64,000 nt of DNA from Firmicutes bacterium UBA3572 (GTDB lineage Bacteria; Bacillota; Desulfotomaculia; Desulfotomaculales; Desulforudaceae), in NCBI GenBank assembly GCA_002375985.1, contig DFNH01000034.1, positions 1 to 64,000 of the forward strand, read 5' to 3'. Below the pieces are notes generated by a model. It saw only the letters and a list, made by a program, of their open reading frames with translations, searched no databases and was not told the origin of the DNA. A program made the translations under genes and the position numbers. Positions 43,175 to 53,561 of the stretch are shown in pieces; position 1 is the first letter of the stretch; each line of letters starts with the position of its first letter.

Positions 43175-44560
43175 ATGGGTTTAGCGGCGGTTGTCCTGGC
43201 GGCGGGTAAGGGGACGCGGATGAAATCGCGCCACCCCAAGGTTTTGCACCGGGTTGCCGGCCGGCCTATGCTCCAGTACGTGCTGGACGCGGTGCGTGCG
43301 GCCGGGGCGGAACGGGTGATCGTCGTGGCGGGTGTTGGCCACGAAGCTGTTGCCTCCGTGGTCGGCGTGGTGGGTGGCGAGGTGGTGATCCAGGAACAAC
43401 AGTTGGGTACGGCCCACGCTTTGTTGCAAGCCGAGGCGCCTCTTTCTGGTTTTCAGGGGGAGGTGCTGGTGGTTTGCGGTGATACCCCGCTGCTGCGGGC
43501 GGAGACCCTGACCCGGTTGGTGGACCAACACCGGGCGTCCGGCGCGGCGGCCACGGTGCTTACCGCGATGGTGGACAACCCATGGGGTTACGGCCGGGTG
43601 GTGCGCGATGCCGCCGGTCGCATCCTGCGGATCGTGGAACAGGCCGACGGTGCGCCGGAGGAGCTAGCCATCAAGGAGATTAACACTGGCGTTTTTTGTT
43701 TTGCGGCGGAGGGGTTGTTTGCCGCCCTGCGCCGGATTTCCACCGCCAACCGGCAGGGCGAATATTATTTGACCGATATCCTGGCGGTGTACGCTAATGA
43801 TGGCCGGCCGGTTGCCTCCGTGCCGGTGGATGATCCGACCGAGGTGCACGGCATTAACGATCGACGCCAGTTAGCCCAGGCCGAAAAGCTGATCCGCCGT
43901 TCTGTTCTGGACTACTGGATGGATAATGGCGTGACCGTGATCGATCCGGAATCTACCTATATTGATCGTGAAGCCTGTATCGGACCGGATACCATCATTC
44001 ATCCGTTTACGATTATCGAGGGCGAGAGCATCATCGGTGAGGAGTGTGCGCTTGGCCCCGGCGCCCGTTTGGTACGTTGTCGCCTGGGTGACCGGGTGAC
44101 GGTACAATACGCCGTGGTGGTAGAATCAAGTATCGGTGACCGGTCGGTGATCGGACCGTTTGCCTATGTGCGTCCGGGCTGCGAGATCGGCTCGGAAGTT
44201 AAGGTCGGCGATTTCGTCGAGCTGAAAAAAGCGCGGGTGGGGACAGGAAGTAAAATTCCTCACCTTTCTTATGTGGGTGACGCTGTAATTGGGGAAAAGG
44301 TAAACATTGGAGCGGGTACCATTACATGTAATTACGACGGTGAGAAGAAATGGCCCACCGTTATTGAGGACGGTGCCTTCATCGGCAGTAATGCCAACCT
44401 GGTGGCCCCGGTGACCGTGGGGCGAGGCGCTTATATCGGGGCGGGTTCTACCATTCGCCGGGACGTACCTCCCGGAGCGCTGGGTGTGGCCAGGAGCGAG
44501 CAAAAGAATATCCCCGACTGGAAGTCCAGGAAGGAGAAGCAGCAAAAGCGGAGCACGTAA
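43175..44560 (+). CDS. glmU: Bifunctional N-acetylglucosamine-1-phosphate uridyltransferase/glucosamine-1-phosphate acetyltransferase
   Basis: GlmU makes UDP-GlcNAc. The N-terminal pyrophosphorylase has [31 protein letters not shown] and VCGDTPLL; the C-terminal half is a left-handed beta helix of hexapeptide repeats ending with [25 protein letters not shown] and [18 protein letters not shown] 43175 follows GGGGGG. In many Firmicutes spoVG precedes glmU; it is absent here. prs follows after 49 bases. Confidence 0.96.
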   Translation: MGLAAVVLAAGKGTRMKSRHPKVLHRVAGRPMLQYVLDAVRAAGAERVIVVAGVGHEAVASVVGVVGGEVVIQEQQLGTAHALLQAEAPLSGFQGEVLVVCGDTPLLRAETLTRLVDQHRASGAAATVLTAMVDNPWGYGRVVRDAAGRILRIVEQADGAPEELAIKEINTGVFCFAAEGLFAALRRISTANRQGEYYLTDILAVYANDGRPVASVPVDDPTEVHGINDRRQLAQAEKLIRRSVLDYWMDNGVTVIDPESTYIDREACIGPDTIIHPFTIIEGESIIGEECALGPGARLVRCRLGDRVTVQYAVVVESSIGDRSVIGPFAYVRPGCEIGSEVKVGDFVELKKARVGTGSKIPHLSYVGDAVIGEKVNIGAGTITCNYDGEKKWPTVIEDGAFIGSNANLVAPVTVGRGAYIGAGSTIRRDVPPGALGVARSEQKNIPDWKSRKEKQQKRST

Positions 44561-44609
44561 GGCGGGTCGCTCGGACATATAAGGTAGCAAACCAACGGAG
44601 GTATTGACC

Positions 44610-45557
44610 ATGTTTTCGCGCCACAAAAAACTGAAGATCGTGAGCGGTAACGCCAATCCGGCGCTGGCGAACGAGATTTGTCAGTACCTGGGGGTGCCCC
44701 TGGGAGCCGCAAAGGTTTCCCGGTTTTCCGACGGGGAGATCAGGGTGCGTATTGAGGAAAACGTCCGGGGGGCGGACGTCTTTGTCATCCAGCCTACCGG
44801 GCACCCGATAAACGAGAACCTGATGGAACTTTTGATCATGATCGACGCCCTGAAGCGTGCCTCCGCCCGCCGTATCACCGCGGTGATGCCTTATTTCGGC
44901 TACGCGCGGCAGGACCGGAAGACCCGGGCGCGGGAGCCGATCACCGCCAAGCTGGTGGCGAATCTGTTGATGGCCAGCGGGGTGCAGCGGGTGATCACCA
45001 TGGACCTTCACGCCGGACAGATCCAGGGTTTTTTTGACATCCCGGTGGATCACCTGCCTGCCGGACCGATTTTGGCCGAGTATCTGATGCGTCGTCAATT
45101 GGAGGACGTGGTGGTGGTATCTCCGGACGTGGGCGGGGTGGTCCGGGCCAGGGAACTGGCCGAGCGCATTGGCGCGCCGCTGGCGGTGATTGACAAACGC
45201 CGCCCCGAACCCAACGTGGCCGAAATCATCCACGTAATCGGCCCGGTGCAGGGGAAAACGGCGGTCATCTTGGACGACATCATCGATACCGCGGGCACGA
45301 TCACCGAAGGCAGCCAGGCGTTGGTGGATTTTGGGGCCAAGGCCGTCTACGTTTGCTGTACCCACCCCATCCTTTCCGGTCCAGCCATCGACCGGCTGAA
45401 GAATTCGGTGGTGGAAGAGGTTATCGTTACCAATACCATCCCCATTCCGCCCGAAAGGTTGTTACCGAAGATCAAGGTACTCTCTGTGGCGCCGCTCTTG
45501 GGGGAAACCATCATCCGCGTACACGAAGACCTATCGGTGAGTAAACTTTTCGATTAG
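44610..45557 (+). CDS. prs: Ribose-phosphate pyrophosphokinase
   Basis: The 315-residue enzyme makes PRPP for nucleotide, histidine and tryptophan synthesis. It has [70 protein letters not shown] and the PRPP loop [16 protein letters not shown] 44610 is chosen over TTG 44604 from the spacing to CGGAGG. The glmU-prs-ctc-pth-mfd order matches B. subtilis. Confidence 0.96.
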   Translation: MFSRHKKLKIVSGNANPALANEICQYLGVPLGAAKVSRFSDGEIRVRIEENVRGADVFVIQPTGHPINENLMELLIMIDALKRASARRITAVMPYFGYARQDRKTRAREPITAKLVANLLMASGVQRVITMDLHAGQIQGFFDIPVDHLPAGPILAEYLMRRQLEDVVVVSPDVGGVVRARELAERIGAPLAVIDKRRPEPNVAEIIHVIGPVQGKTAVILDDIIDTAGTITEGSQALVDFGAKAVYVCCTHPILSGPAIDRLKNSVVEEVIVTNTIPIPPERLLPKIKVLSVAPLLGETIIRVHEDLSVSKLFD

Positions 45558-45571
45558 GCGCGCTAGCCTAC

Positions 45572-45604
45572 AGGCCGGGGAACGCCCGGCCTTTATTGTT
45601 TTTG
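45572..45604 (+). terminator. Rho-independent terminator after prs
   Basis: AGGCCGGG at 45572-45579 pairs with CCCGGCCT at 45585-45592, followed by TTATTGTTTTT. Confidence 0.9.
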
Positions 45605-45694
45605 CATGTTTTAACATTAATGGCACAACCTGTTTTTCTAAAGTTTGATAAGATGAGGTAAAGGGCATAATTTTTTGCAAGGAGGGAACAGCAC

Positions 45695-46321
45695 GTGCAT
45701 GTTGTTAATTTAACCGCCCGGACCAGGACCGGTCGGGGGCGGGGCTACCGCAACCGGCTGAAGAATCAGGGATATGTTCCGGCTGTAGTGTACGGGAAAG
45801 AGATAGGCAGCCTGCCCATTGCGGTACAAATCCGCGCGGTGGAGGCCGTTCTCGGTAGAGGAGGGCGTAATACTTTGGTGGCGCTGGAGATTGATCCCGG
45901 GAACGGTAAAACCGCGAAATGGGACACCATCATCAAGGAAGTGCAGTACCATCCATTCAAGAACGAGTTGCTACACGTTGACTTTCATCAGATTTCCTTG
46001 AACGAGGAACTGATCACCAATGTGGCCGTGCGGCTGGTGGGAGAGGCACCCGGAGTCAAGGCTGGAGGCCTTGTGGAACATCTGCTCCGGGAAATCGAAG
46101 TGAGCTGTCTGCCCCGGAACATTCCGGAAGCCATCGAGGTGGACGTTTCGGGACTTGACATCGGAGACAGTATCCACGTGGCCGACCTGACCCCGCCCGG
46201 GGGCGTGAAGTTTACGACGGACGGGGATGTGGTGGTGGTTACCATCACGGCGCCGGAGCGCGAAACCGAAGAGGCAGAACCAGAGACCGTCGAGACGGTA
46301 CCTGGGGCCGAAGCCGAATGA
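45695..46321 (+). CDS. ctc: 50S ribosomal protein L25/general stress protein Ctc
   Basis: The 208-residue protein has an L25 N-terminal domain (LTARTRTGRGRGYRNRLKNQ, IPAVVYGKE-like segment) and the TL5/Ctc C-terminal beta domain (VEHLLREIEVSCLPRNIPEA; VDVSGLDIGDSIHVADL), ending in an acidic tail. It binds 5S rRNA. GTG 45695 follows AAGGAGGGA. I saw no clear sigma-B promoter upstream. pth follows after 4 bases. Confidence 0.93.
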   Translation: MHVVNLTARTRTGRGRGYRNRLKNQGYVPAVVYGKEIGSLPIAVQIRAVEAVLGRGGRNTLVALEIDPGNGKTAKWDTIIKEVQYHPFKNELLHVDFHQISLNEELITNVAVRLVGEAPGVKAGGLVEHLLREIEVSCLPRNIPEAIEVDVSGLDIGDSIHVADLTPPGGVKFTTDGDVVVVTITAPERETEEAEPETVETVPGAEAE

Positions 46322-46325
46322 GGCC

Positions 46326-46901
46326 ATGAAGCTGGTGGTCGGTTTGGGTAATCCGGGAGAAAAGTACCGGCTTACCCGGCACAACGTCGGTTTTATGGTG
46401 ATCGACCGGCTGGTCCCTGCCGTGGGCGCTCCGGTTACCCGCAAGCATTGTTTCTCACTGGTTGGCGAGGGCGCTTTGGATGAGGTCAAGGTGGTCCTGG
46501 CCAAACCCCAGACTTACATGAACTTAAGCGGCCTGGCCGTTTCCAGCTTAACCGCCTATTACCGGGTGGCACCCGCCGATCTCTTGGTGGTCTGTGATGA
46601 CCTCGACCTGCCTTTCGGCCGAATCAGGCTGCGGCCGAAGGGAGGGTCGGGCGGGCACCGGGGCTTGGCGTCCGTTATCGCGTCCCTCGGCCGTTCTGAT
46701 TTTCCGCGGCTGCGCGTAGGCATAGGAAAGACCGGCGAAGCGGTGGACCACGTCTTGGGCCACTTTGCGGCGGCGGAAGAAGCGGTGCTGCCCCAAATCC
46801 TGGAAACTGCGGCGGCGGCGGCGGTCGCGGTCTGCCGGGATGGTTTAGAGCGGGCAATGAACCGGTTCAACGCATGGCAACCGCAAACCGTTAAGGAATA
46901 A
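46326..46901 (+). CDS. pth: Peptidyl-tRNA hydrolase
   Basis: The 191-residue enzyme recycles peptidyl-tRNA. It shows VVGLGNPGEKYRLTRHNVGF with catalytic H19, KPQTYMNLSG, VVCDDLDLPFGRIRLRPKGG and SGGHRGLASVIASLG. ATG 46326 is 4 bases after the ctc stop; longer frames upstream overlap ctc out of frame. Confidence 0.96.
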   Translation: MKLVVGLGNPGEKYRLTRHNVGFMVIDRLVPAVGAPVTRKHCFSLVGEGALDEVKVVLAKPQTYMNLSGLAVSSLTAYYRVAPADLLVVCDDLDLPFGRIRLRPKGGSGGHRGLASVIASLGRSDFPRLRVGIGKTGEAVDHVLGHFAAAEEAVLPQILETAAAAAVAVCRDGLERAMNRFNAWQPQTVKE

Positions 46902-47021
46902 GGGTAGACTAATCAAAAAAGCTAACCGGCAAGAGCCGATATGGCGTTTAGGGACTGAGGAGGGGTTATTGAGGTCAAAAAGGTGAGCATTCAAAAGCGA
47001 GCGTAAAATATGGGGTGAAGA

Positions 47022-50000
47022 ATGCGCGGTCTAACGGAGTTGCTACTTGAGGCCCCCGCCTTAAAAGCATTGGTTTGCGGGCTAAAGCGGTACGACCGTC
47101 AGCACGTGCACGGGGTCGGCGGGGGACACCAGGCGCTGGTGTGCGCGGCCCTCGGCCGCGATGACCGCCCGGTGTTGGTCGTCACCCCGGGAGAGCGGGA
47201 AGCGGTGGTTTTCGCCGAGAACCTGGCCACCTTGCTTCCCGAGCGGGGGGTATTTTTGTTTCCAGCCTGGGAAATATTACCTGGACGGGTGTTGGCTTAC
47301 AGTAAACATATCGGGGCGCGGCGGGTGCAGGTACTGGAAGCGCTGCTTTGTGGGCACAATCCGGTGGTGGTGGCCCCGGTGGAGGCCCTGGCCCGGCACC
47401 TAACTCCGCCCGATGTTGTCCGGGAGGCCATGTTTTCGCTTAGCACCGGCGATAGTTGGGTTCCGGAGAATCTGCGCCGCCGGCTTTTGGCCGCCGGCTA
47501 TGAACCGGTAGGCCGGGTGGATGCCGTGGGGCAATTCGCCGCCCGGGGCGGCATTTTGGACGTTTTTGTGTACACGGCCGAGGCGCCGGTGCGGATAGAG
47601 TTTTTTGGGGATGAAATCACCAGTATGCGCTGGTTTGACCCGGAAACCCAGCGTTCTCGCGCCGAGACCGGCCGGGTGGTTGTGGTCCCGGCCGGGGAGC
47701 TCGTGGTTCAGGAACACTTGTGGGCCGCGGGCGCGGCCGCTCTGCGGCACGAATACGGCCTGCAGTTGGCCCGGTTGAAACGGCGCGGCGACACCGAGGC
47801 CGCCCGGCGTCTCCAAGAGCGCCTGGATGGAGTGCTTGGACTGGTCGAAACTCGCAGCGGATTCCCGGGCGTCGAAGATTTACTCCCTTATTTTTATCCA
47901 CAACCGGCAACGCTGATGGATTACCTGGACCCCCGAACGATCCTCTTGTTGTCGGAGCCGGACCGGATCGCCGAGGTGGCGGCGAGTACCGATCACCAAC
48001 GTACCCAAGGGTTTGCTGCGCTTTTGGAACAAGGACGGATCCTGCCCGGCCAGTACCGGTTGTACCTGGACCACGAGCGGCTTTTTCGGGAGATGCGTCG
48101 TTTCCCGGTCGTTTACGTGTCCTTGTTCGGACGGATCGGCCGTTTCCCCAAACCGGAGCGGGAGGTCGTTTTTGGGGTGCGGGAGTTGCCCGTTACGCTT
48201 GGGCGATCCGAGGCCGTACTGGCGGAGGTGCGGCGGCGTACAGCGGCAAAACAGGCGGTAGCCCTACTGGTGGGAACCGAGGACCGGGCCCGGCGGCTTT
48301 TAAGCATTCTGCGGCAGGACGGATTACCCGCCTTTAGGAGTGCAGACTTGCGCAAGATGCTCCCCGGTCAGGTGGCCGTGGGCGCCGGGCGGCTGCACGA
48401 AGGTTTCGAAATCCCGGAGACCGGCCTGGTGATCCTGACCGAACGGGAGATTTACGGCAAGCAGCTGCACGACCGGCGGAAAACCCGGCCTTCCCCACGA
48501 CGTGCCCCGGAGGAACTGGACCTAAATCCCGGTGACTATGTGGTGCACGCCAACCACGGAATCGGACGCTACCAAGGGATCGTGTTGCTGGAGATTGCCG
48601 GCGTTAAAAGGGAATACCTACTGATCAACTACGCCGGTGACGATAAGCTGTACGTGCCCACCGACCAACTGGGCCTGGTGCAGAAGTACATCGGGGCCGA
48701 AGGTGAGACGCCGCGCCTTTCCCGCCTTGGCGGCAGCGACTGGGCGCGGACCAAGAAGCGGGTGCGTGCGGCGGTGCGGGAGATGGCCGAGGAACTGATC
48801 GAGCTGTACGCCGCCCGTCAGTCTCGGCCCGGCTACCGGTTTGGCGAAGACACACCCTGGCAGAAGGAATTTGAAGCGGCCTTTCCGTACGAGGAAACCC
48901 CGGACCAGCTCAAGGCCATCGCCCAGGTAAAAAAGGACATGCAGCGGGCGCGGCCCATGGACCGGTTGCTTTGCGGCGACGTTGGTTACGGTAAGACCGA
49001 GGTGGCGTTGCGCGCCACCTTCAAAGCGGTGACCGAGGGCAAACAGGTGGCTGTACTGGTGCCGACCACCGTCCTGGCTCAACAGCACCTGCAGACCTTT
49101 CGGGAGCGGTTCGACGGTTACCCGGTGGTAATCGAAATGCTCAGCCGCTTCCGTTCCTCCCGGGAAATCAAACAGGTCCTGGCCGACCTGGCGCTTGGTA
49201 AGGTGGATGTCGTGATCGGCACCCACCGGCTGGTGCAGGATGACGTAAGCTTCGCCAACCTGGGACTGATCGTGGTGGATGAGGAGCAGCGTTTCGGTGT
49301 CATGCACAAGGAAAAATTGAAGCTGAAATACCCCGAGGTTGATGTGCTCACCCTGACCGCGACGCCGATCCCCCGGACCTTGTATATGTCTCTGGTCGGT
49401 ATTCGGGACACCAGTCTCCTTGAAACACCGCCTCAGGACCGTTACCCGGTGCAGACTTTCGTGCTGGAGGAGGATCCGGTGCTGATCCGGGAGGCGGTGA
49501 CCCGGGAGTTGGCCCGGGGCGGCCAGATATACTTCGTACATAACCGGGTGTTGGAACTGGATCGGCTGGCCTGCGAATTGCGGGCGTTGGTGCCGGAGGC
49601 GCGGATCGCCGTGGCGCACGGTCAGATGCGCGAGGAGCACCTGGAGCAGGTGATGTTGGACTTTGTGGCCGGGGAGTACGATATGCTGGTGTGCACCACC
49701 ATCATCGAAACCGGTCTGGATATTCCGAACGTGAACACCTTGATCGTGAAGGACGCCGACCAGTTGGGTTTGGCCCAACTGTATCAGTTGCGCGGGCGGG
49801 TGGGACGGTCCAACCGTCTGGCCTATGCCTATTTTACTTTCCGCCGGGACCGGCAAATGGGGGAAGCGGCCGAAAAGCGCCTGCGGGCGATTCGGGATTT
49901 CACCGATTTTGGCTCCGGGTTCCGGCTCGCCAAACGGGACCTGGAAATTCGGGGGGCGGGGAATCTGTTGGGCACTGAACAGCACGGCAACATTTCCGTG

Positions 50001-50564
50001 GTCGGCTTTGACATGTACTGCCGCCTGTTGGCGGAAAGTGTGCGCGAACTAAAGGGTGAGGCTCCGGTGGAGGAGTTTGACACGGTGGTGGAGCTGCCCG
50101 TCACCGCCTTCTTGCCGGACACTTACGTCTCCGATCCTGAAGAGAAGGTGCGGCTGTACCATCTCCTGGCGCGTGTGACCGACGTGCGTGCGGTTGACGA
50201 AGTGGCCGACGAACTGCGGGACCGGTTCGGTGCGCCCCCGGCACCGGTGGAAATGTTGTTGGCGGTCGCGAGAGTGCGAGCTTATGCCAGGGGCTTGCGC
50301 ATTAAAAGCATCAACACGCAGGGCCGCTGGTGCCGCTTGGTGCTGGGCGAAAACCACTGCCTGGACGGGGGGAGACTGGCGACCGTTCTTGCCCGCTACC
50401 CGGGGCGGGTCCGTTTTAAAGAGGGGGAGTCCGGTTTTGAGATTTGGCTGCGCTTTGACCAGGTCGAAAACGATTCCGGCATGATCCGCGATCTAGAATC
50501 ATTTCTTGCCAATATTAGTCAAGTCCCGGAAGGGCAGATTTCTGAAGGCCACCGCCGTCATTAG
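47022..50564 (+). CDS. mfd: Transcription-repair coupling factor Mfd
   Basis: The 1180-residue SF2 translocase displaces stalled RNA polymerase and recruits UvrA. N-terminal UvrB-like domains are followed by the RNA-polymerase-interacting region (PGDYVVHANHGIGRYQGIV), the helicase core with Walker A CGDVGYGKTEVALRA and DEEQ box VVDEEQRFGVMHKEKL, then LTATPIPRTLYMSL, the translocation motif QLRGRVGRS, and a C-terminal TRCF domain. Full length and intact. A perfect TTATCCACA at 47894 lies inside the gene and is probably chance. Confidence 0.97.
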   Translation: MRGLTELLLEAPALKALVCGLKRYDRQHVHGVGGGHQALVCAALGRDDRPVLVVTPGEREAVVFAENLATLLPERGVFLFPAWEILPGRVLAYSKHIGARRVQVLEALLCGHNPVVVAPVEALARHLTPPDVVREAMFSLSTGDSWVPENLRRRLLAAGYEPVGRVDAVGQFAARGGILDVFVYTAEAPVRIEFFGDEITSMRWFDPETQRSRAETGRVVVVPAGELVVQEHLWAAGAAALRHEYGLQLARLKRRGDTEAARRLQERLDGVLGLVETRSGFPGVEDLLPYFYPQPATLMDYLDPRTILLLSEPDRIAEVAASTDHQRTQGFAALLEQGRILPGQYRLYLDHERLFREMRRFPVVYVSLFGRIGRFPKPEREVVFGVRELPVTLGRSEAVLAEVRRRTAAKQAVALLVGTEDRARRLLSILRQDGLPAFRSADLRKMLPGQVAVGAGRLHEGFEIPETGLVILTEREIYGKQLHDRRKTRPSPRRAPEELDLNPGDYVVHANHGIGRYQGIVLLEIAGVKREYLLINYAGDDKLYVPTDQLGLVQKYIGAEGETPRLSRLGGSDWARTKKRVRAAVREMAEELIELYAARQSRPGYRFGEDTPWQKEFEAAFPYEETPDQLKAIAQVKKDMQRARPMDRLLCGDVGYGKTEVALRATFKAVTEGKQVAVLVPTTVLAQQHLQTFRERFDGYPVVIEMLSRFRSSREIKQVLADLALGKVDVVIGTHRLVQDDVSFANLGLIVVDEEQRFGVMHKEKLKLKYPEVDVLTLTATPIPRTLYMSLVGIRDTSLLETPPQDRYPVQTFVLEEDPVLIREAVTRELARGGQIYFVHNRVLELDRLACELRALVPEARIAVAHGQMREEHLEQVMLDFVAGEYDMLVCTTIIETGLDIPNVNTLIVKDADQLGLAQLYQLRGRVGRSNRLAYAYFTFRRDRQMGEAAEKRLRAIRDFTDFGSGFRLAKRDLEIRGAGNLLGTEQHGNISVVGFDMYCRLLAESVRELKGEAPVEEFDTVVELPVTAFLPDTYVSDPEEKVRLYHLLARVTDVRAVDEVADELRDRFGAPPAPVEMLLAVARVRAYARGLRIKSINTQGRWCRLVLGENHCLDGGRLATVLARYPGRVRFKEGESGFEIWLRFDQVENDSGMIRDLESFLANISQVPEGQISEGHRRH

Positions 50565-50589
50565 GGGCGGACAATTCCTTGGAAAAATA

Positions 50590-50620
50590 TGAATAAATGC
50601 CTGTGGGGCGATGTATACTA
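50590..50620 (+). promoter_or_regulatory. Sigma-G-type promoter of spoVT
   Basis: TGAATA at 50590-50595 and TATACTA at 50614-50620 are separated by 18 bases, close to the forespore sigma-G consensus (TGAATA, N17-18, CATACTA). It is about 50 bases before spoVT, which is sigma-G dependent in B. subtilis. Confidence 0.75.
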
Positions 50621-50669
50621 TTTGCAGCGAGGATGGTTAACCCTTGTAAAAAAGGAGGGACGGAGTCCA

Positions 50670-51230
50670 ATGAAGGCAACCGGCATAGTACGCCGCATCG
50701 ATGACTTAGGAAGGGTGGTTATCCCCAAGGAAATCAGACGGACTTTGCGCATCCGCGAAGGTGATCCTCTCGAAATTTTTGTGGACCGCGACGGAGAAGT
50801 GATCCTGAAAAAATACTCTCCCATCGGGGAGCTCGGTGATTTTGCCAAGGAGTATGCCGATTCTCTCTACGAAGCCACCGGCCATATCGCCTGTATCGCT
50901 GACCGTGACACGATCATCGCTGTTTCGGGCGCCCCCAAGAAGGAGTTTCTCAATAAACCGGTTGGCCCGGCCGTGGAAAAGGTGATGGAGGAGCGCCGGC
51001 CGGTCATCATCAACGCACCCGGGGATGAGCCGCTTTGCAAGGAGTGCCTTGCCGGCGAAAACGGGGAGTGCAAGTATACTGCGGAGGTGATTGCACCTAT
51101 TGTGTCGGAAGGCGATCCGATCGGGGCGGTGATGTTGATTTCCAAGGAGCCTGGAGCCAAAATGGGCCAGTTAGAATTGAAGCTGTCGGAAACGGCAGCA
51201 GGATTTCTGGCCAAGCAAATGGAACAATAA
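50670..51230 (+). CDS. spoVT: Stage V sporulation protein T
   Basis: The 186-residue regulator has an N-terminal AbrB-like domain (MKATGIVRRIDDLGRVVIPK, then EIRRTLRIREGDPLEIFVD) and a C-terminal GAF domain (LYEATGHIACIADRDTIIAV; EVIAPIVSEGDPIGAVMLIS). SpoVT tunes forespore sigma-G genes. ATG 50670 is preceded by AAAAAGGAGGGACGG. Its place after mfd is the Bacillus order. Confidence 0.96.
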   Translation: MKATGIVRRIDDLGRVVIPKEIRRTLRIREGDPLEIFVDRDGEVILKKYSPIGELGDFAKEYADSLYEATGHIACIADRDTIIAVSGAPKKEFLNKPVGPAVEKVMEERRPVIINAPGDEPLCKECLAGENGECKYTAEVIAPIVSEGDPIGAVMLISKEPGAKMGQLELKLSETAAGFLAKQMEQ

Positions 51231-51252
51231 TGGCCGAAAGGCCATTTTTTTT
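51229..51252 (+). terminator. Rho-independent terminator of spoVT
   Basis: AATGGCC and GGCCATT form a 7-bp stem closed by loop GAAA and followed by eight T. The stem overlaps the spoVT stop codon. Confidence 0.92.
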
Positions 51253-51269
51253 ATGTCGGGGGTTTTTTT

Positions 51270-52727
51270 ATGGGAAGCAGAGTGTTAATCGCCGGGCTCG
51301 GCCCGGGGGCGGTGGAGGCGGTGCCGGCCGGGTTGGTGCGGGAGTTGGGCCGGGTGGATCGGGTCTATGTGCGTACCGCCCGGCACCCGGTGATCCCCTG
51401 GCTTTCCAGCCAGGGGATCCGGTTTGAATCTTTCGACCGGTATTATGAGGAGCAGGAGACCTTTGAAGAGGTGTACCGGCGGATTACAGACACCGTGATC
51501 CGGGAGGCCGGTCACGCCGTGGTGGCCTACCTGGTACCGGGGCATCCGCTGGTGGCCGAAGAGGCCAGCCGGATGATTCTGGCCCGGGCCCGGGAAGTGG
51601 GCCTTGCGGTCCGGGTGCTGCCCGCCATGAGCTTTTTAGATGCTCTGTTTGCGGCGCTGAACCTGGACCCGACCGAGGGAGTCCTGGTCGCCGACGCCCT
51701 GGAGCCCGATCGTATCGTGCCGGTGACTGCGGCAGGCGTGGTGCTGACGCAGGTTCACAACCGGATGGTAGCCGGGGAGTTGAAGATCCGGCTGATGGCT
51801 TACTATCCCGATGCGCACCCGGTCTGGGTCGTCCGGGCGGCTGGTGTCCCGGACCTGGAAAAGATCGAGGAGGTTCCGCTTTATGCTTTGGACCGTCTGG
51901 ACTGGCTGGATCACTTAACCTCGGTGTATGTACCGCCCGCCAGCGGGGACGCGCAAAACGCCAGTTTGGCGCGCCTGGTGGGGATAATGGCTGTGCTTCG
52001 CGGTGCTAACGGTTGCCCTTGGGACCGTGCGCAAACCCACCAGTCCATCGGGCGTTACCTGATTGAGGAAACGTACGAGGTGCTCGACGCCATCGAACAG
52101 CAGGACATGCATAGTCTCTGTGAAGAATTGGGAGACTTATTACTGCAAATCGTGTTTCACGCACAGATAGCCAAGGAGCACGGACATTTTGACATTGGAG
52201 ATGTAGTCCGTACCGTTTGCGACAAGATGGTTTTCCGGCACCCCCATGTTTTTGGGCACACGGAGGTCCGGGATGCGGACGAGGTGTTGACCAACTGGGA
52301 AAGGTTGAAATTGAAGGAAAAGGAAGGCTCCGGAAAGTCATGCCTGGCGGGTATTCCCAGAAGCCTGCCATCGCTTTTGCGGGCGGATCGGGTGCAGGGC
52401 AAGGCGGCCCGCATCGGTTTCGATTGGCCCGACTTCCGGGGTGCGTGGGCCAAGCTGGAGGAGGAGTTGGCCGAGTTACGGGAAGTGCTGGATCAGGATA
52501 ACCCGGAGCGCGTACGCGAAGAATTGGGCGACCTGTTGTTCGCGGCGGTGAACGTGGCCAGGCTTCTGGGGGTTGACGCCGAAGAGGCCTTGCGCTTGAC
52601 GGTGGACAAGTTTACCCGCCGATTTGCGCTGGTGGAAGAAAAATATAGGCTTTCCCGGTCGGACAAGGTGTCGCTGGCCGAAATGGATGAATGGTGGGAA
52701 GCGGCAAAAAAACTGGAAAATTCGTAG
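51270..52727 (+). CDS. mazG: Tetrapyrrole methylase-MazG fusion (YabN)
   Basis: The 485-residue fusion has an N-terminal tetrapyrrole-methylase-fold domain (VLIAGLGPGAVEAVPAGLVR; AYLVPGHPLVAEEASRMIL) and C-terminal MazG nucleotide pyrophosphohydrolase domains (LRGANGCPWDRAQTHQSIGR; EETYEVLDAIEQQD; EELGDLLLQIVFHA, with a second EELGDLLFAAVNVARL). MazG hydrolyses non-canonical or excess NTPs; the role of the methylase part is unknown. ATG 51270 lies just after the spoVT terminator. Confidence 0.94.
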   Translation: MGSRVLIAGLGPGAVEAVPAGLVRELGRVDRVYVRTARHPVIPWLSSQGIRFESFDRYYEEQETFEEVYRRITDTVIREAGHAVVAYLVPGHPLVAEEASRMILARAREVGLAVRVLPAMSFLDALFAALNLDPTEGVLVADALEPDRIVPVTAAGVVLTQVHNRMVAGELKIRLMAYYPDAHPVWVVRAAGVPDLEKIEEVPLYALDRLDWLDHLTSVYVPPASGDAQNASLARLVGIMAVLRGANGCPWDRAQTHQSIGRYLIEETYEVLDAIEQQDMHSLCEELGDLLLQIVFHAQIAKEHGHFDIGDVVRTVCDKMVFRHPHVFGHTEVRDADEVLTNWERLKLKEKEGSGKSCLAGIPRSLPSLLRADRVQGKAARIGFDWPDFRGAWAKLEEELAELREVLDQDNPERVREELGDLLFAAVNVARLLGVDAEEALRLTVDKFTRRFALVEEKYRLSRSDKVSLAEMDEWWEAAKKLENS

Positions 52728-52816
52728 GAAATCTTTCCTTGCGGGCAGGAAATCCAGCAGAGCTAAAGAATAGTAAAAGACCAGAATCCTAATACCATTT
52801 ATAGGAGGGTGTCGTG

Positions 52817-53095
52817 GTGAATAAAGCCGAACTCATTTCGAGCGTTGCCGAAAAGGCGAACTTGACCAAAAAGGATGCCGAAAAAGCGCTTAGTGCCGTA
52901 CTGGACACTATCGGTGAAGCCCTGGCGCAGGGTGACAAGGTGCAGTTGGTCGGGTTTGGGACCTTTGAAACCCGGGTAAGAGCGGCCCGTAAGGGAAGAA
53001 ACCCGCAGACCGGCCAGGAAATCGAGATCGCCGCCACCAAGGTGCCGGTTTTCAAGGCGGGTAAAGCCCTGCGGGAGTCGGTGAGTAACAGTTAA
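52817..53095 (+). CDS. hup: HU family DNA-binding protein
   Basis: The 92-residue protein is a canonical [22 protein letters not shown], then [20 protein letters not shown] and PQTGQEIEI. It bends and compacts DNA as a dimer. GTG 52817 is 7 bases after GGAGGG; the adjacent GTG 52814 is the alternative. Confidence 0.95.
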   Translation: MNKAELISSVAEKANLTKKDAEKALSAVLDTIGEALAQGDKVQLVGFGTFETRVRAARKGRNPQTGQEIEIAATKVPVFKAGKALRESVSNS

Positions 53096-53101
53096 GCACA
53101 A

Positions 53102-53365
53102 GTGCGTCTGGACAAATTCCTGAAGGTATCGCGGATCATCAAGCGACGCAGCCTGGCCAAAGAGGCCTGCGACCGCGGGCTGGTTGCCGTCAACGGACGC
53201 CCGGCCAAGGCGGGCACCATGCTCAAGCCGGGTGACTTAGTGACTGTTAATTTGGGTTCCAGGACTTTGGAATTTGAAGTTCTGGCGCTGACCGAGAATA
53301 TACCAGCAAGGCTGGCTACCAGTCTCTACCGTCTGCGGAAGAAGGAAACCAGAAGCGGAGGGTAG
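53102..53365 (+). CDS. rqcP: S4-domain RNA-binding protein RqcP (YabO)
   Basis: The 87-residue protein has the S4 fold (MRLDKFLKVSRIIKRRSLAK, then CDRGLVAVNGRPAKAGTMLK and PGDLVTVNLG). In Bacillus RqcP works with RqcH in ribosome-associated quality control (alanine tailing). GTG 53102 begins 6 bases after the hup stop, so the two are probably co-transcribed. Confidence 0.92.
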   Translation: MRLDKFLKVSRIIKRRSLAKEACDRGLVAVNGRPAKAGTMLKPGDLVTVNLGSRTLEFEVLALTENIPARLATSLYRLRKKETRSGG

Positions 53366-53394
53366 AGGGGGAGGTGGCGGCCTTTTTCTTTTCC

Positions 53395-53417
53395 GGAGCA
53401 GAATCGCTCCTTTTTTT
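53395..53417 (+). terminator. Rho-independent terminator of hup-rqcP
   Basis: GGAGC pairs with GCTCC around a 6-base loop and is followed by seven T. Confidence 0.85.
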
Positions 53418-53561
53418 ATTGCATATATTGCATACCATGCCGGAGAGAAGACATATCCATTTAATTAATTAATCAAGGCGAAACGACGGTTGCTCGGCAG
53501 GGATTACTCTGGGGGCCGTTGGTTCTTGCGTGGTATATGATCGCCGGAGGGGGATCAGAAA

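Noticed and set aside
47894..47902. A perfect DnaA box TTATCCACA
   Set aside because: It is single and inside the mfd coding region, so chance occurrence is likely.
48618..49985. A 455-codon minus-strand open frame inside mfd
   Set aside because: It lies opposite the conserved helicase core of Mfd, lacks family motifs and is a high-GC antisense shadow.
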